This document shows positions 33,195 to 45,967 of a stretch of 64,000 nucleotides of DNA, one piece after another (positions within the stretch are counted from its first letter, which is position 1; each line of letters opens with the position of its first letter). This stretch comes from Conchocele bisecta. Lineage: Eukaryota > Mollusca > Bivalvia > Lucinida > Thyasiridae. The DNA is taken from NCBI GenBank assembly GCA_029237695.1, contig JAQRGA010000040.1:620001-684000 (forward strand). The letters are read 5' to 3'. The position numbers and the translations under genes are program-made. The notes below the pieces were generated by a model. The model made no database searches and was not told the DNA's origin. It saw only the letters and a program-made list of their open reading frames with translations.

Positions 33195-35845
33195 CATTTT
33201 TAGCTCGCCTGTACGAAGTACAGAAGAGCTTATGGCATACCCCCGGCGTCGTCGGCGTCGGCATCGGCGTCGTCCACAAACTTAACGTTGGGGTAAATGT
33301 CTTATAACTGCTAATTCCTTTCATGGAACATCTTGTTATTTCATACATGCATTCCTCAGATCACCCTCTATCATGCTGTAGCAAATCCATGACCCACCAC
33401 CCAACCCTTACCCCAAGGTCAATGTCACAAACTTAGAACATTCATAAACTAAACGTTGGGGTAAATTTCTTATCAAATCTGTTTCCTTTCATGGAACGCC
33501 TTGATATTTCATACATGCATTCCTCAGATGACTCTCTATCATGCTGTAGAAAATCCATCACCCACCACCAAACCCTTACCCCATGGTTAAGGTCACACAC
33601 TTAGCACATTCACAAACTTAACGTTGAGCTAAATGTCTTATAACTTCTGTTTCCTTTCATGCAACACCTTGTTATTTCATACATGCATTCCTCAGATGAC
33701 TCTCTATTATGATGTAGCAAATCTACGATACATCACCTAACCCTTACCCCAAGGTCAAGTTCACAAACTTAGCATGTTCATAAACTTAACATGGGGTAAA
33801 TGTTGTGTAACTTCGGTTTATTTACAGGGAACGCCTTCATATTTTATACATGGATTCATCTGATGATACTCTATCGTGCTATATCAAATCCATGGCCCAG
33901 GTCTCACCCATTTCCTCAAGGTCAATGTCACAAACTTATCACATTCATAAACTTCACGTTGGGGTAAATGTCTTATAACATCTGTTTCCTTTCATGGAAC
34001 GCCTTGATATTTCATACATGCATTCTTCTGATGATACTCTATTGTGCTACAGCAAATCCATGACGCACCCCTTACCCCAAGGTCCAGGTCACAAACTTAG
34101 CACATTCATAAACTTAACGTTGGAGTAAATATAGTATAACATATGTTTTCTTACTTGAAATGCCTTGATATTGCATACATGCATTCCTCAGATGACCCTC
34201 TATCGTGCTGTAGCAAATCCACAACCCACCACCCAACCCTTACCCGAAGGTCAAGGTCACAAACTCGGTAAAACATATAAACATATATCCATCGTTAATA
34301 AAACACATTTGAACTCAATGTCACATTCTCCTCCGGTGTTCATGGAGTCAGGTGAGCGAATTAGGGCCATCATGGCCCTCTTGTTATAACTTCTGTTTCC
34401 TTACAGGGAACGCCTTGATATTTCATACATGCATTCATTTGATGACACTCTATCGTGCTATAGCAAATCAATGACACACCGCACACCCCTTACCCCAGGG
34501 TGAAGGTCACACACTTAGCACATTCATAAACTTAACGTTGGGTTAAATGTCTTATAACATCTGTTTCCTTTGATGGAACGCCTTGATATTTCAAACATGC
34601 CTTCCTCAGATGACCCTCTATCATGCTGTAGAAAATCCACAACCCACCACCCAACCCTTATCCAAAGGTCAAGGTCACAAACTTAGCCTGTTCATAAACT
34701 TAACGTTGGGGTAAATGTTGTGTAACTTCCGTTTCGTTACAGGGAACGCTTTGATATTTCATACATGCATTCATCTCATGATCCTCTATTGTGCTACATA
34801 AAATCTATGACCCCCACCCACCCCTTTCCCCAATATCAACATCATAAACTTAACGTTGGAGTAAATGTATTTTTATAACTTCTGTTGCATTATAGGAACG
34901 TCTTGATATTTCATACATGCATTAATCTGATGATACTCTATCGTGCCATAGAAAATTCATGAACCACCCCACCCCTTTCCCCAAGGTCAATATCACAAAC
35001 TTAGCACATTCATAAACTTAACGTTGGGGTACATGTATTATAACATCTGTTTCCTTTCATGGAACGCCTTGATATTTCATACATGCATTCATCTGATGAT
35101 ACTCTATCGTGCTATAGCAAATTCATAGCCCACCGCCGACCCCTTACCTTAGTGTCAAGGTCACAAACTTAGCACATTCATAAACTTAACGTTGGCGTAA
35201 ATGTCTTATATCAACTGTTTCCTTTCATGGAACGCCTTGATATTTCATACATGCATTCCGCAGATGAACCTCTATCATACTGTAGCAAATCCACAACCCA
35301 CCACCAAACCCTTACCCCAAGGTCAAGGTCACACACTTAGCATGTTCATCAACTTAACGTTGGGGTAAATGTTGTGTAACTTCTGTTTATTTACAGGGAA
35401 CGCTTTGATATTTGATACATGCATTCATCTGATGATCCTCTATTGTGTTGCAGAAAATCCATGACCCACCCCCACCCCTTTTCCCAAGGTCAAGGTCACA
35501 AACGTAGCACATTCATACATGCATTCCTCAAGTGAATAGCTATCATTCTGTAGAAAATCACTAACTTAGTGCGTTCATAAACTTAAAGTTGGGTGAAATT
35601 TGTTTTTTCTTCTGTTTTCAGAGAGCGCATTGACATTTCATACATGCATTCATCTTAATATGATATACTGTGCAATAGCAAACCCACGACCAACCTTGCA
35701 CCACTGACCCCAATATCAAGGTCCACCGCACTCCCCTTAACCCAAGGTCAAGTTATATAATATTCATGTTTTGTTATTTATGCAACTGTGCCAAGTTTGA
35801 GTGAAGGCTGCCAACAGGCGAGCTTCGTTGTCTTCTGACAACTCT
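33195..35845. repeat. ~167 bp tandem array, about 15 units, inside an inverted-ended repeat
   Basis: Each unit has TTTCATACATGCATTC, CCCTTACCCCAAGGTCAAGG, CACAAACTTAGCACATTC and AAACTTAACGTTGGGGTAAA. The array is bordered by AGCTCGCCTG at about 33201 and its inverse CAGGCGAGCTTCG at about 35816. The left part has a GTCGGCGTCGGCATCGGC run (about 33250-33270). Internally near 34351 a CAGGTGAGCGAATTAGGGCC end followed by CATCATGGCCCTCTTG suggests a second element nested or fused. The layout recalls bivalve elements with a core satellite (pearl/CvA type); I infer this from memory only. Confidence 0.75.
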
Positions 35846-36096
35846 TGCTGCAAATGTGTTACTTAAGTGATCACGTTTAATGTAAGAACAAATGATAACA
35901 ACTATACAATGTTTAAATTTCATTTATTTGAGTTGCAACCGTGTGTGCTTTTATTCTGCAGTTCAAATAAGTGTTGTTGTTTGTTCAACTTTATTACATA
36001 ATTTTTACCCATCAGTTTGAGTATTTTCAAACTATTGCAATTGTTTTTGTTTTTTTTATTCAGCTTAAATTAATAAATGTGTAAAATACCCTAATA

Positions 36097-36896
36097 CACT
36101 CCCGCCTGCGATTCGCTTACCAAGAATTGCAATCCAGCGGTCCTTGAATTGCAATTCTTCCCCTCTGGAATTGCAGTCTAATTGCAGTCTAATTGCGGTC
36201 CAAACGCGGTCCCGTTTTTGCGGTCATTCTTTCGCGATACCGTTTGTGCGGTCATTCTTTCGCGGTCCAGTTTGTGCGGTCATTCTTTCGCGATACCGTT
36301 TGTGCGGTCATTCTTTCGCTATTTCCGGTAAAAACTTACCGTATCATCGTATAGTATAGTGTTTACATTATCAGTGATTATACAAACGTACTATACGAAT
36401 ATTATACAAACATACGATATCCGTTCGTATATACGATATATCCGTACGGATATGGTATGAATATAAAGTGGGTCATCCTGTGGTTAAAATATACCGATGC
36501 ACCGGTTCATTTCGAATGTAAAACATCCGGTTTTCATTTCGATCATCTGCCATACTTTGAAGTTTTTCAAAATGAATAAATGTTCAGTTTTACGATACAG
36601 AAACATATTTAAAACTGAGGATTGTGAAGTACGGTATCACTGTACATATACATGTGTGTTCAATATACAGTAATTCATCACTGTACTCCGCACCACCGCC
36701 GGGGACACAAAACAATGATCCCCCACGCACACCAGCCATCTACATTTGGCGTCCTAAAAGTTCCGGTCTATATCACACAGTGGGAACAATGTGTCATCAC
36801 CACCACCACCAGTTTTTGTCTATGACTACACCCCCCACCCCTACCACCTACCCTCAGCCCCCCGACCCCCACCACTTCTGTCTGTAACGCAGGGTG
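36097..36896 (+). mobile_element. Left end of the large TIR element (truncated copy)
   Basis: Begins CACTCCCGCCTGCGATTC and matches the left ends at 38564 and 54323 for about 800 bp. This includes four units of a 28 bp repeat (GCGGTCATTCTTTCGCGATA.. alternating with ..CGCGGTCCAGTTT) at about 36219-36320. After an AT-rich part with a TATCCGTACGGATA palindrome and a CACCACCACC stretch, it passes into the 38 bp satellite. No right end follows: another left end starts at 38564. Confidence 0.8.
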
Positions 36897-38560
36897 ACGT
36901 GGGGCCGACTGATCAAGTGCTAAACTAGTCTGGTGCGATGACCGACTGATCAAGTGCTATACTAGTCTTGGTGCGATGGCCGACTGATCAAGTTCTAAAC
37001 TAGTCATGGTGCGATGGCCGACTGATCGAGTGCTATACTAGTCCAGGTGCGATGGCCGACTGAGCAAGGGCTAAACTAGTCTTGGTGCGATGGCCGACTG
37101 ATCAAGTTCTAAACTAGTCGTGGTGCGATGGCCGATGATCAAGTTCTAAACTAGTCCTGGTGCGATGGCCGACTGATCAAGGGCTACACTAGTCTTGGTG
37201 CGATGGCCGACTGATCAAGTTCTAAACTAGTCATGGTGCGATGGCCGACTGATCGAGTGCTATACTAGTCCAGGTGCGATGGCCGACTGAGCAAGGGCTA
37301 AACTAGTCTTGGTGCGATGGCCGACTGATCAAGTTCTAAACTAGTCGTGGTGCGATGGCCGACTGATCAAGTTCTAAACTAGTCCTGGTGCGATGGCCGA
37401 CTGATCAAGGGCTACACTAGTCTTGGTGCGATGGCCGACTGATCAAGTTCTAAACTAGTCATGGTGTGATGGGCCGACTGATCGAGTGCTATACTAGTCC
37501 AGGTGCGATGGCCGACTGAGCAAGGGCTAAACTAGTCTTGGTGCGATGGCCGACTGATCAAGTTCTAAACTAGTCGTGGTGCGATGGCCGACTGATCAAG
37601 TTCTAAACTAGTCCTGGTGCGATGGCCGACTGAGCAAGGGCAAAACTAGTCTTGGTGCGGTGGCCAACTGATCAAGTTCTAAACTAGTCCTGGTGCGATG
37701 GCCGACTGATCAAGTTCTAAACTAGTCCTGGTGCGATGGCCGACTGAGCAAGGGCAAAACTAGTCATGGTGCGGTGGCCGACTGATCAAGTTCTAAACTA
37801 GTCCTGGTGCGATGGCCGACTGATCAAAGACTAAATTAGTTTTGGTGCGATGGCCGACTGATCAAGTTCTAAACTAGTCCTTGTGCGATGTCCGACCGAT
37901 CGAGTGCTATACTAGTCCTGGTGCGATGGCCGACTAATCAAGGGCTAAACTAGTCGCAGTGCGATGGCCGACTAATCAAGGGCTAAACTAGTTCCTGGTG
38001 CGATGGTCGACTGATCAAGTTCTAAACTAGTTCCCTGGTGCGATGGCCGACTGATCAAGTTATAAACAGTCCTGGTGCGATGGCCGATGATCGAGTGCTA
38101 TACTAGTCCTGGTGCGATGGCCGACTGATTCAGTGCTAAAGTAGTACTGGTGTGATGGCCGACTGATCAAGTTCTAAACTAGTCCTGGTGTGATGGCCGA
38201 CTGATTGAGTGCTATACTAGTCCTGGTGCGATGGCCGACTGATCAAGTGCTAAAGTAGTCCTGGTGTGATGGCCGAATGATCTAGTGCTATACTCGGCAT
38301 GGCCACTGATCACGTGCATACTGGGCATGGTGAGATGGCCAACTGATCAAGTGCTATAACTGGGCATGGTGCAATGGGCGACTGATCAAGCGCTATACTA
38401 GTTATGGTGCGATGGCAGACTGATCAAGTGCTCTGCTAGTCCTGGTGCGATGGCCGACTGATCAAGTGCTATACTCGGCATGGCCGACTGATCACGTGCT
38501 ACTGGGCATTGTGAGATGGCCAACTAATCAAGTGCTATACGTACTGGGCATGGTGAAATA
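36897..38560. repeat. 38 bp satellite array, block 1 (about 43 units)
   Basis: The unit is near TGGTGCGATGGCCGACTGAT followed by CAAGTTCTAAACTAGTCC. A block of six units recurs at about 228 bp: the variant GATCGAGTGCTATACTAG appears at 37024, 37251 and 37480. Units decay towards the right end, where a CGGCATGG/ACTGGGCATGG variant dominates. The array ends a few bases before the next left end. Confidence 0.9.
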
Positions 38561-39312
38561 CTACACTCCGCCTGCGATTCACTTACCAAGAATTGCAATC
38601 CAGCGGTCGTTGAATTGCAATTCGTCCGCTCTGAAATTGCAGTCTAATTGCGGTCCAATCGCGGTCCCGTTGTTGCGGTCATTCTTTCGCGATACCGTTT
38701 GTGCGGTCATTCTTTCGCGGTCCAGTTTGTGCGGTCATTCTTTCGCGATACCGTTTGTGCGGTCATTCTTTCGCTATTTCCGTTAAAAACAAAAACTTAC
38801 CGTATCATCGTATAGTACAGTTTGTTTACATTATACAAACGTACTATACGAATATTATACAAAAACATACGATATCCGTTTGTATATACGATATATCCGT
38901 ACGGATATGGTATGAATATACAGTGGGTCATCGTGCGGTTAAAATATACCGATGCACCGGTTCATTTCGCATGTAAACATCCGGTTTTAATTTCGATCAT
39001 CTGCCACAATTTTAAGTTTTTCAAAATGAATAAATGTTCAGTTTTACGATACAGAAACAATTTAAAACTGACGATTGTGAAGTACGGTATCACAGTGCAT
39101 ATACATGTGTGTTCAATACAGTAATTCATCAGTAATTCATCATTGTACTCCGCACCACGCCGGGGACACAAAACAATGATCCCCACACACACCAGCCATC
39201 TACATTTGTCGTCCTAAAAGTTGTCCGTCTATATCCCACAGTGGGAACAATGTGTATCACCACCACCACCAGTTTTTGTCTATGACTACACAACACCCCC
39301 CACCCCCGACCA

Positions 39313-40402
39313 CCACTAAACTAGTCCTGGTGCGATGGCCGACAGATCGAGTGCTATACTAGTCGTCCTGATGCGATGGCCGACTAATCAAGGGCTAAAC
39401 TAGTCTCAGTGCGATGGCCGACTGATCAAGGGCTAAACTATTCCTGGTGCGATGGTCGACTGATCAAGTTCTAAACTAGTCTTGGTGCGATGGCCGACTG
39501 ATCAAGTTATAAACTAGTCCCGGTGCGATGACCGACTGTTCGAGTGATCGAGTGCTATACTAGTCCTGGTGTGATGGCCGACTGATTGAGTGCTATACTA
39601 GTCCTGGTGCGATGGCCGACTGATCAAGGGCTAAACTAGTCTCAGTGCGATGGCCGACTGATCAAGGGCTAAACTATTCCTGGTGCGATGGTCGACTGAT
39701 CAAGTTCTAAACTAGTCCTGGTGCGATGGCCGACTGATCAAGTTATAAACAGTCCCGGTGCGATGACCGACTGTTCGAGTGATCGAGTGCTATACTAGTC
39801 CTGGTGTGATGGCCGACTGATTGAGTGCTATACTAGTCCTGGTGCGATGGCCGACTGATCAAGTGCCATCGGTATGATGGCCGACTGACCAAGGGCTAAA
39901 CTAGTCCTGGAGCGATGGCCGACTGATCTAGTTCTATACTAGTCATGGTGAGATTGCCGACAGATCAAGTGCTAAACTAGTCCTGGAGCGCTGGCCGACT
40001 GATCAAGTTCTAAACTAGTCCTGGTGCGATGGCCGACTGATCGAGTGCTATACTTGTCCTGGTGCGATGGCCGACTGATCAAGGGCTAAACTAGTCCCGG
40101 TGCGATAGCCGACTGATCAAGTGCTATACTAGTCCTGGTGTGATGGCCGACTGAACAAGTTCTAAACTAGTCCTGGTGCGATGGCCGACTGATCAAGTGC
40201 TATACTAGTCCTGGTGAGATGGGAAACTGATCAAGTTTTAAACTAGTCCTGGTGCGATGGCCGACTGATCAAGTTCTAAAACTAGTCCTGGAGCGATGTC
40301 CGACTGATCAAGTGCTAAACTAGTCCTGGTGTGATGGCGATGCGATGATGGCGACTGATCAGTGCTAAACTAGTCATGGTGCGATGGCCGACTGATCAAA
40401 TC
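39313..40402. repeat. 38 bp satellite array, block 2 (about 28 units)
   Basis: Same unit as at 36897. A longer block including GACCGACTGTTCGAGTGATC occurs twice (about 39530 and 39768), again showing higher-order copying. The array ends in GATCAAATCGCATGCCA, shared with copy 2 at 56687. Confidence 0.9.
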
Positions 40403-40791
40403 GCATGCCATAATAACTAGATGGCCATGGCCTGCATGTCGTGCCCGCCGAGGCATTTGATAGTACAAACAATTTTTTTTATTGCAACAAAGCTTTAGCC
40501 CGTTGACGTAAAAACATGCCGCACCCGCCGAGGCATTTGATAGTATACCCAAAAACTTTAACTAAAAAAACACACTTTAACCAAAAACTTTATCCTGAAT
40601 GCACACCAATGTGCCAACTATATCGCTCTGTCTGCAAGCGGGCCCAACAAAAACTTTAAGGTAAATTTCAAAGTAATTTGACCGTGACATTGGGCACATA
40701 TAAATTATAATGAAAATGTGGGTGACAAATACACCGTATGTGAAGTTTCGAGTGAATTGGTGAAGCGGTTTCAGAGATATAGTGTTCTTAA

Positions 40792-41305
40792 AGGTACATG
40801 CCCACTCAGTAGGCACAAAATGTTCTTTATATCAGAGACATCATCTGAGACATTTTCTGGCAAAAATAAACATTAATTCACCATTAATACACATATTTAT
40901 TGGCATTATTATACATTTTATATCAGACGTAAATTTCCACACTGCTATCAGGGGCGATAACCGTGTTTCCTGAAAATGTTACCAAGACATTACTATTTAT
41001 TTTTGATGTGCAATGATCATACTTTATAATCTGTCGAAAACATTATTTTTTTCAGGGAAACACATTTAATTAGTATAAGTAATTAAAAAATATCATGCCC
41101 CATTTGCCTATGAAAATAGCCTGATATCACCGCGTGTCACTATCAGTGAAATAAACATTACTAAATGATTATATCCATATAACGGGCACTCGTAATGTTT
41201 AGAACTGGTGGAATAGTGACAAAATTATACACTTATTTAATACCTACAAATAACTGAGAATACACATAACTTTAATTGTTGTGCCTACTGAGTGGGTATG
41301 TACCT
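40792..41305. mobile_element. TTAA MITE, 514 bp, first copy in element 1
   Basis: Starts AGGTACATGCCCACTCAGTA and ends TACTGAGTGGGTATGTACCT, inverted ends, with TTAA immediately outside both (40788-40791, 41306-41309). It carries no gene. It sits inside one of the ~150 bp tandem units. Confidence 0.85.
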
Positions 41306-41469
41306 TTAATTAGCATAAATTATTAAAAACAAGAAATGCGTCTGTCGAACGCGGATGCCACCTGCAGCATATTTGAGAAACTGTGACAAAGTGGTTAATC
41401 GAAAAATGTGACGGACGGACAGACGGACAGACGGTCCAAACACTATATGCCACCCGTTTCTTCGAAACC

Positions 41470-41681
41470 CGGTGGCATAAAAATATCATGCCTCATTTGA
41501 ATATGAAAATAGCTCGATACCACTGCTAGTCATTATCAGTAAAATAAATATTACTAAATGATTATATATGGATAGCGGGCACACATAATTTTTAGAACTG
41601 GTGGAATAGTGACACAATTATACACTTATTTAATTGCTATAAAGACAGTTTGTGCCTACTGAGTGGGCATGTACCTTTAAA
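41470..41681. mobile_element. Right half of the TTAA MITE, truncated
   Basis: Repeats the right part of 40792-41305 (ATATCATGCCTCATTTG.. to CTGAGTGGGCATGTACCT, TTAA). Its left part is absent. Instead 41335-41470 is a different repeat with GACGGACGGACAGACGGAC and a GTGGCATAAAAA end, a type common in bivalves. Confidence 0.65.
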
Positions 41682-41779
41682 AACTTTAACCTTAAATCAA
41701 AAAAATTTAACCGGACGGATGTACGTACGTACGTATGTAGGCCAATGTGACAACTATATCGCACTGTCCACATTCAGGC

Positions 41780-42400
41780 ATGTCAAAAACTTTGAGGTAA
41801 ATTTGAAAGTAATTTTACCTTGATATTGGGCACACGGGTTGCAGGAGTTGAGCATAGAATGAAAATATGGATGATGATAAACACACATGTGAAGCTTCGA
41901 GTGAATTGGCGAAGCTGTTTCTGAGATATAGTGTTCTTAAAACTTTAACCTACGGTAAATAAAAATCAGATGGCCATGGCCCGCATGTTGAGCCCACCGA
42001 GGCATTTGATGGTGTCCGAGTATATTTATTTGAAGTTTGAATTAACGTATATAAAAGCTTTAACGCAAATTTGAAAGTCATTTGACCTTGATCTTGGGCA
42101 TATGTGGGGTCGCACTGCGTGGGCTATAATATGAAAATATGGATGATAATAAAGAATTATCTGAAGTTTGAAGCAAATCTGGGTATGTGTTGTGAGATAT
42201 AAGGTATGCAAAAACTTTAACAAAAATTTGAAAGTCATTTGACCTTGACCTTGGGGGCACAGGGGCCGCATGAGTGGGAGGACAGAATGAATATATGGAT
42301 TATGACTAATAAGCATTTGATGTTTCAAGTCAATGTGACTTAGGATATGGTATTTAAAAACATACACCGATTTCGGACGGACTGACGCACGGACGTCATT
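41780..42400. repeat. Three ~155 bp tandem units with a GACCTTGACCTTGGG motif
   Basis: Units near 41793, 42060 and 42220 share AATTTGAAAGTCATTTGACC, TTGGGCACA, AATATGGATGATGA and AAAACTTTAAC. A fourth, earlier unit is at 40640 and is split from the rest by the MITE. The block starts with CAGATGGCCATGGCC and ACCGAGGCATTTGAT near 41970 and ends with GGACGGACTGACGCACGG. It has no coding capacity that I can support. Confidence 0.65.
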
Positions 42401-42534
42401 GTGATCACTAAAGTCTCGCTTTCGCAAGCAGGCTCGGCAAAAAAATACAGATGGACGTCAATGTGCAGACTATATCGCACTGTCCGCAGGCGGTCGCGAC
42501 AACAATTGTCCAACCCCTTTTTAAAGGTGCAAGC

Positions 42535-43026
42535 CCACTCAGTAGGCTAAAAATGCTCTTTATGGGAATTAAATAAGTGTATAATTGTCACTATTCCACT
42601 ACTTTAATATAAACATTACGAGTGCCCGCTATACAGATATAATCATTTGGTAATATTTATTTTACTGATAGTGACGCGCGGTGGTATCGGTATTTTCATG
42701 TGCAAATGGGGCATGATATTTTATAATTATTTATACTATTAAATTAAATGCATCAACTGAAAAAAAATTGACAGATTATAAAGTATGATCATTGCACATC
42801 AAAAAATAAAATACAGAGAATAAATAGTAATGTCCGTTTAACATTTTAAGGAAACACGGTTATCGTCCCTGATATCAATGTGGAAATTTTATTCTGATAT
42901 AAAATGTATAATAATGCCAAACAATACGTGGGTAATGGTAAATGATTGTTTATCTGGCCAGAAAATGTCTCCGATGATGTCTCTGACATAAAGAACATTT
43001 TGTGCCTACTGAGTGGGCATGTACCT
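42535..43026. mobile_element. TTAA MITE, second copy in element 1
   Basis: 492 bp with ends AGGTGCAAGCCCACTCAGTA and TACTGAGTGGGCATGTACCT, flanked by TTAA (42531-42534, 43027-43030). It is inverted relative to the copy at 40792 by its internal sequence. Confidence 0.85.
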
Positions 43027-44246
43027 TTAACGCTAGCTCCGCCCTGTCCAGTGAGACCTATGCATGTGTTAAGTTTCATAAAAAATATTGCAAATTGTGT
43101 TCGCGTTATGCTCCGGACAAATCAGTGCGCGAAAAAACAAAGGGAGATAACTAAACTAGAAAATGTGTTCATAGAACATGGATACCCCACATATCGCTTT
43201 GATAGTAAACAAGGCAAAATTCCAGTGTCCAAAAGGGAGAGATAATCCATGACACGGGGTTCGAATCAAAAATCGAAATAAACTTTCCGCATCTACTCAT
43301 CAGAAGGAAGCTACATATCAAATTTCAGTGCTGTAGCTATTACAAAAGTTTTACGAGTTACAAGGCAAAATTTTCAAATTCTAATTCAAAAAGAGGGAGA
43401 TAATCCATGACTCGGGGGTCGAATGAAAATAAACTTTGCAAATCTACTCATCATAAGGACATACCAAGTATGTAGCTATTACGGTTTAAATGTTTTTCGA
43501 GTTACTAGGTTGGTGACGGACGGAAGAACGGACAAGGTCAAGGGTAACACTAAATGCCCCCTCCTCTATCGTGGTGAGGCAAAAGTTGTCATATACAAGT
43601 AACTTACCTTAATTTATCAGTTACACATCAGACGATGAATGCACTTTAATTCTGGTGTAGAATATTAAAGTTATTCATTATATCCAATAGTGCTGCTTTG
43701 ACATGACGTGAAATTAAAACATGCATGACATGATCTGGAAGAAAAACCACAGACCAAGCACGCATATTCAGAATCACGTCTGTCGGTTCTTATCCAGCTC
43801 CGATTTCTGTCACCTGTCCACAAAATCCAGAATCCAACATTGTCGCAAATTTAATCCTCTATGTTGGTGTACGTTAGAACAAAATGTCACTTAGTATATT
43901 ATCCAATCCATTGTAATCTCTTGTTTATCTAAAAAATGCGTCCAACAATCCCTGTAGCTGCTATCGTGATAAAACATGTTAAAGGTTCCGTCAGCGCCTC
44001 ACATATTGATCTTAATACCACCATTTTTGATTCCAAGTACCAGAATAATGATGTTTCCATGCGCCGTCGTAGTGTTATCTGTCAGATTCCGTTGTTTATT
44101 TGATCAAATTGATGGACAAATTTGTGTCCGCTGATGTCGCCAAGAGCATAATCTGTGACGTTGACTGTAATAATTTGGCATAACTTCTAGCTTGTGAATT
44201 TTTGGTTGAATGAAGTGATCACTATGGTGAATAAGTGTGTATTTGT

Positions 44247-44318
44247 GCCCGGTTTGCTCAGCAGGTAGAGCGATGGTGTGGTAAACCAGAGATCCCCGGT
44301 TCGATTCCGGGCTGGTGC
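44247..44318 (+). repeat. tRNA-like sequence resembling tRNA-Thr(GGT), SINE head or pseudogene
   Basis: D arm GCTCAGCAGGTAGAGC, anticodon loop GTGGTAA with T before GGT, and T arm CCCGGTTCGATTCCGGG are all well formed. Box A and box B are good. The acceptor stem, GCCCGGT against CTGGTGC, pairs at about four of seven positions, so a working tRNA is unlikely. An identical arrangement occurs at 60617 in element copy 2. Confidence 0.6.
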
Positions 44319-44351
44319 ACATCTTTCTCACCCTGTGACATTTAGCGCCCA

Positions 44352-44690
44352 ACATAGTTGCGGGAAGTAACTCTGCAGAATACTCCCGCATCGTCCGTAC
44401 CGAGAGTTTATAATGGTGCTCTCCGTAGGTTTCCCCTGCAAAGTACCAAATCACATCCGATTTGCACTTCAACTGTTAATTGCGACTTATTTTCTGTATT
44501 TTTCAATTGAAAGAAATGTCAGTATTATACTTATTCATTTCTGTGTAATAAGTACAGAAAAATATGTCACAATTAACAGCTAAAGCGCGAATGAGATCCG
44601 ATTCGGTACTCTGCAGGAAAAACCTATGGAGCACCGGAACTCTGGGTACGGACGATAATTGAGTATTCTGTTGCCCAACAAAGGACCGCG
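44352..44690. repeat. Foldback repeat (arms ~140 bp) absent from copy 2
   Basis: The left arm (GCAGAATACTCCCGCATCGT.. to CTGTTAATTGCGAC) pairs imperfectly with the right arm (GTCACAATTAACAG.. to GAGTATTCTGTTGC). In element copy 2 the bases equivalent to 44464-44770 are missing, leaving only the left arm; ATTT is present at both breakpoints of copy 1. Confidence 0.7.
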
Positions 44691-44833
44691 ACTGATAAAT
44701 ACTCCCAAATTGTACCCAAACATATGGAATTCGGAGACAAAAATTAAACATAGAATTCGAGGACGAATTTCAATTTGGCGGAGAAGAATGTCACAGTACG
44801 CAACTGACCATGGGGATGAAGTGTGTATATCTG

Positions 44834-44908
44834 TGCCTTGTTAGCTTGCTCGGTAGAGTCATGGGCATGGTATGGTAAACATGAAGTCCCTGGTTCGATT
44901 CCGGGCCG
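44834..44908 (+). repeat. Second tRNA-like sequence, more degraded
   Basis: GCTTGCTCGGTAGAGTCATG and CCTGGTTCGATTCCGGG give a D-arm and T-arm pattern similar to 44247, but the anticodon region has extra bases. Followed by TTTCTCACTCTGTGACA, also seen after the first tRNA-like sequence, so both belong to one SINE-like family. Copy 2 counterpart: 60899-60972. Confidence 0.5.
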
Positions 44909-45967
44909 TTATTTATCTTTCTCACTCTGTGACACAAGTAAACCGTTTTATTTTAAATAAATGGCTATCATCGGAATAAATATTATCTTCACAAAATTTG
45001 AATCGGGCCAATAGAAATCAACAGCTAGAACAGAACGTTTGCAGTAATATAAATCTAATTCCAAAATAAATTTTTAATATTTTAATTTTTATGATCAGGT
45101 TTCGAAAATTAAAATATGCTTTTCTTTTAAAATTATTATCAATATGTTCACCATGTTATTATGGTTAATATGCAATTCACAGTCTCCTTGCAGCTTGAAA
45201 TTGAAAGACATTATGAAAAGTTGACTTGTGTTGATCTCAGAAATTGTCATGTCGACTATAGGATCGCGTCGAAATAATATCAACATAATAGGAAAACGTA
45301 ATTTGATACCGACGAAAATGTAAACAAAACGCAAAATTGATGCTTTGTTTGCTATATTATACCGTAGACCACACATTATCATTTGATTTTATATGAAAAT
45401 AAATATATTGTCAGCATGGTGGTGTATATTAATGTGTTCTTGATATTCGGAACGGCAGTGAGTGAGTGACGACATTTTGTTTTGTCCAAGAAATTGTCAA
45501 GGTCAATGTTTCACTGTTTGTCTCGCAATAACCCGCCGATTTATATTTGCGCACCAACAAAACAGATCACAAATACCGCTGACTTTCTAGGGTAGTCACT
45601 TTGAATTAGATAGATGGGATAACATTTTGGATTGGAACACGGATACGTTTGTCAACTATTTCGATTTTATTGCCGCATTGGTTAAGCAGAGCGGTCCGCT
45701 GGTTTTACCGCAGAGCGCAGCGTAAAGCGGTCATTCTTTCGCAGTTTACAGAAACAAAGGAGCGTAAATTGCAATTAAAAGCGGAGCGCAGCGCGAACTG
45801 CGCTATAAGTATTGCAATTCCGCAACCAACTCTTTGGACCGCGGTCACATGATTGCAGTCCGATTGCGGTCCGATTGCGGTCCAATTGCAATTATTGGGA
45901 ACGCGAATTGCAATCCTGCGCTCCAGGAATTGCAATTCGCCTGGTAAGAGAACCGCAGGCCACTCTG

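Larger units (their letters stand above)
38564..45967 (+). mobile_element. Large TIR element, copy 1 (7.4 kb), carrying satellite and nested elements
   Basis: The left end reads CACTCCGCCTGCGATTC..CTTACCAAGAATTGCAAT; the right end, reverse complemented, reads CAGAGTGGCCTGCGGTTCTC then TTACCAGGCGAATTGCAAT. So the ends are related inverted repeats. The same ordered content is found at 54323-62015: 28 bp repeats, AT-rich part, 38 bp satellite, ~150 bp GACCTTGACC-type units, TTAA MITEs, tRNA-like pieces, and a right-end block with GCAGAGCGCAGCGTAAAGC. No transposase frame is visible, so it is non-autonomous or a composite duplicated as one unit. Alternative: a segmental duplication whose borders happen to fall at the ends of a short palindromic repeat. 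Confidence 0.7.

Noticed and set aside
36897..38560. CRISPR array, because of a 38 bp unit
   Set aside because: The 38 bases are the whole tandem period; there are no spacers, and units form higher-order copies.
44247..44318. Functional tRNA-Thr gene
   Set aside because: The acceptor stem pairs poorly and the sequence lies inside a duplicated repeat element.
45649..45852. 67-residue frame identical in both large elements (also at 61708)
   Set aside because: Identity comes from recent duplication of DNA; the peptide spans the right-end block, and the solitary copy at 63383 does not preserve the frame start.
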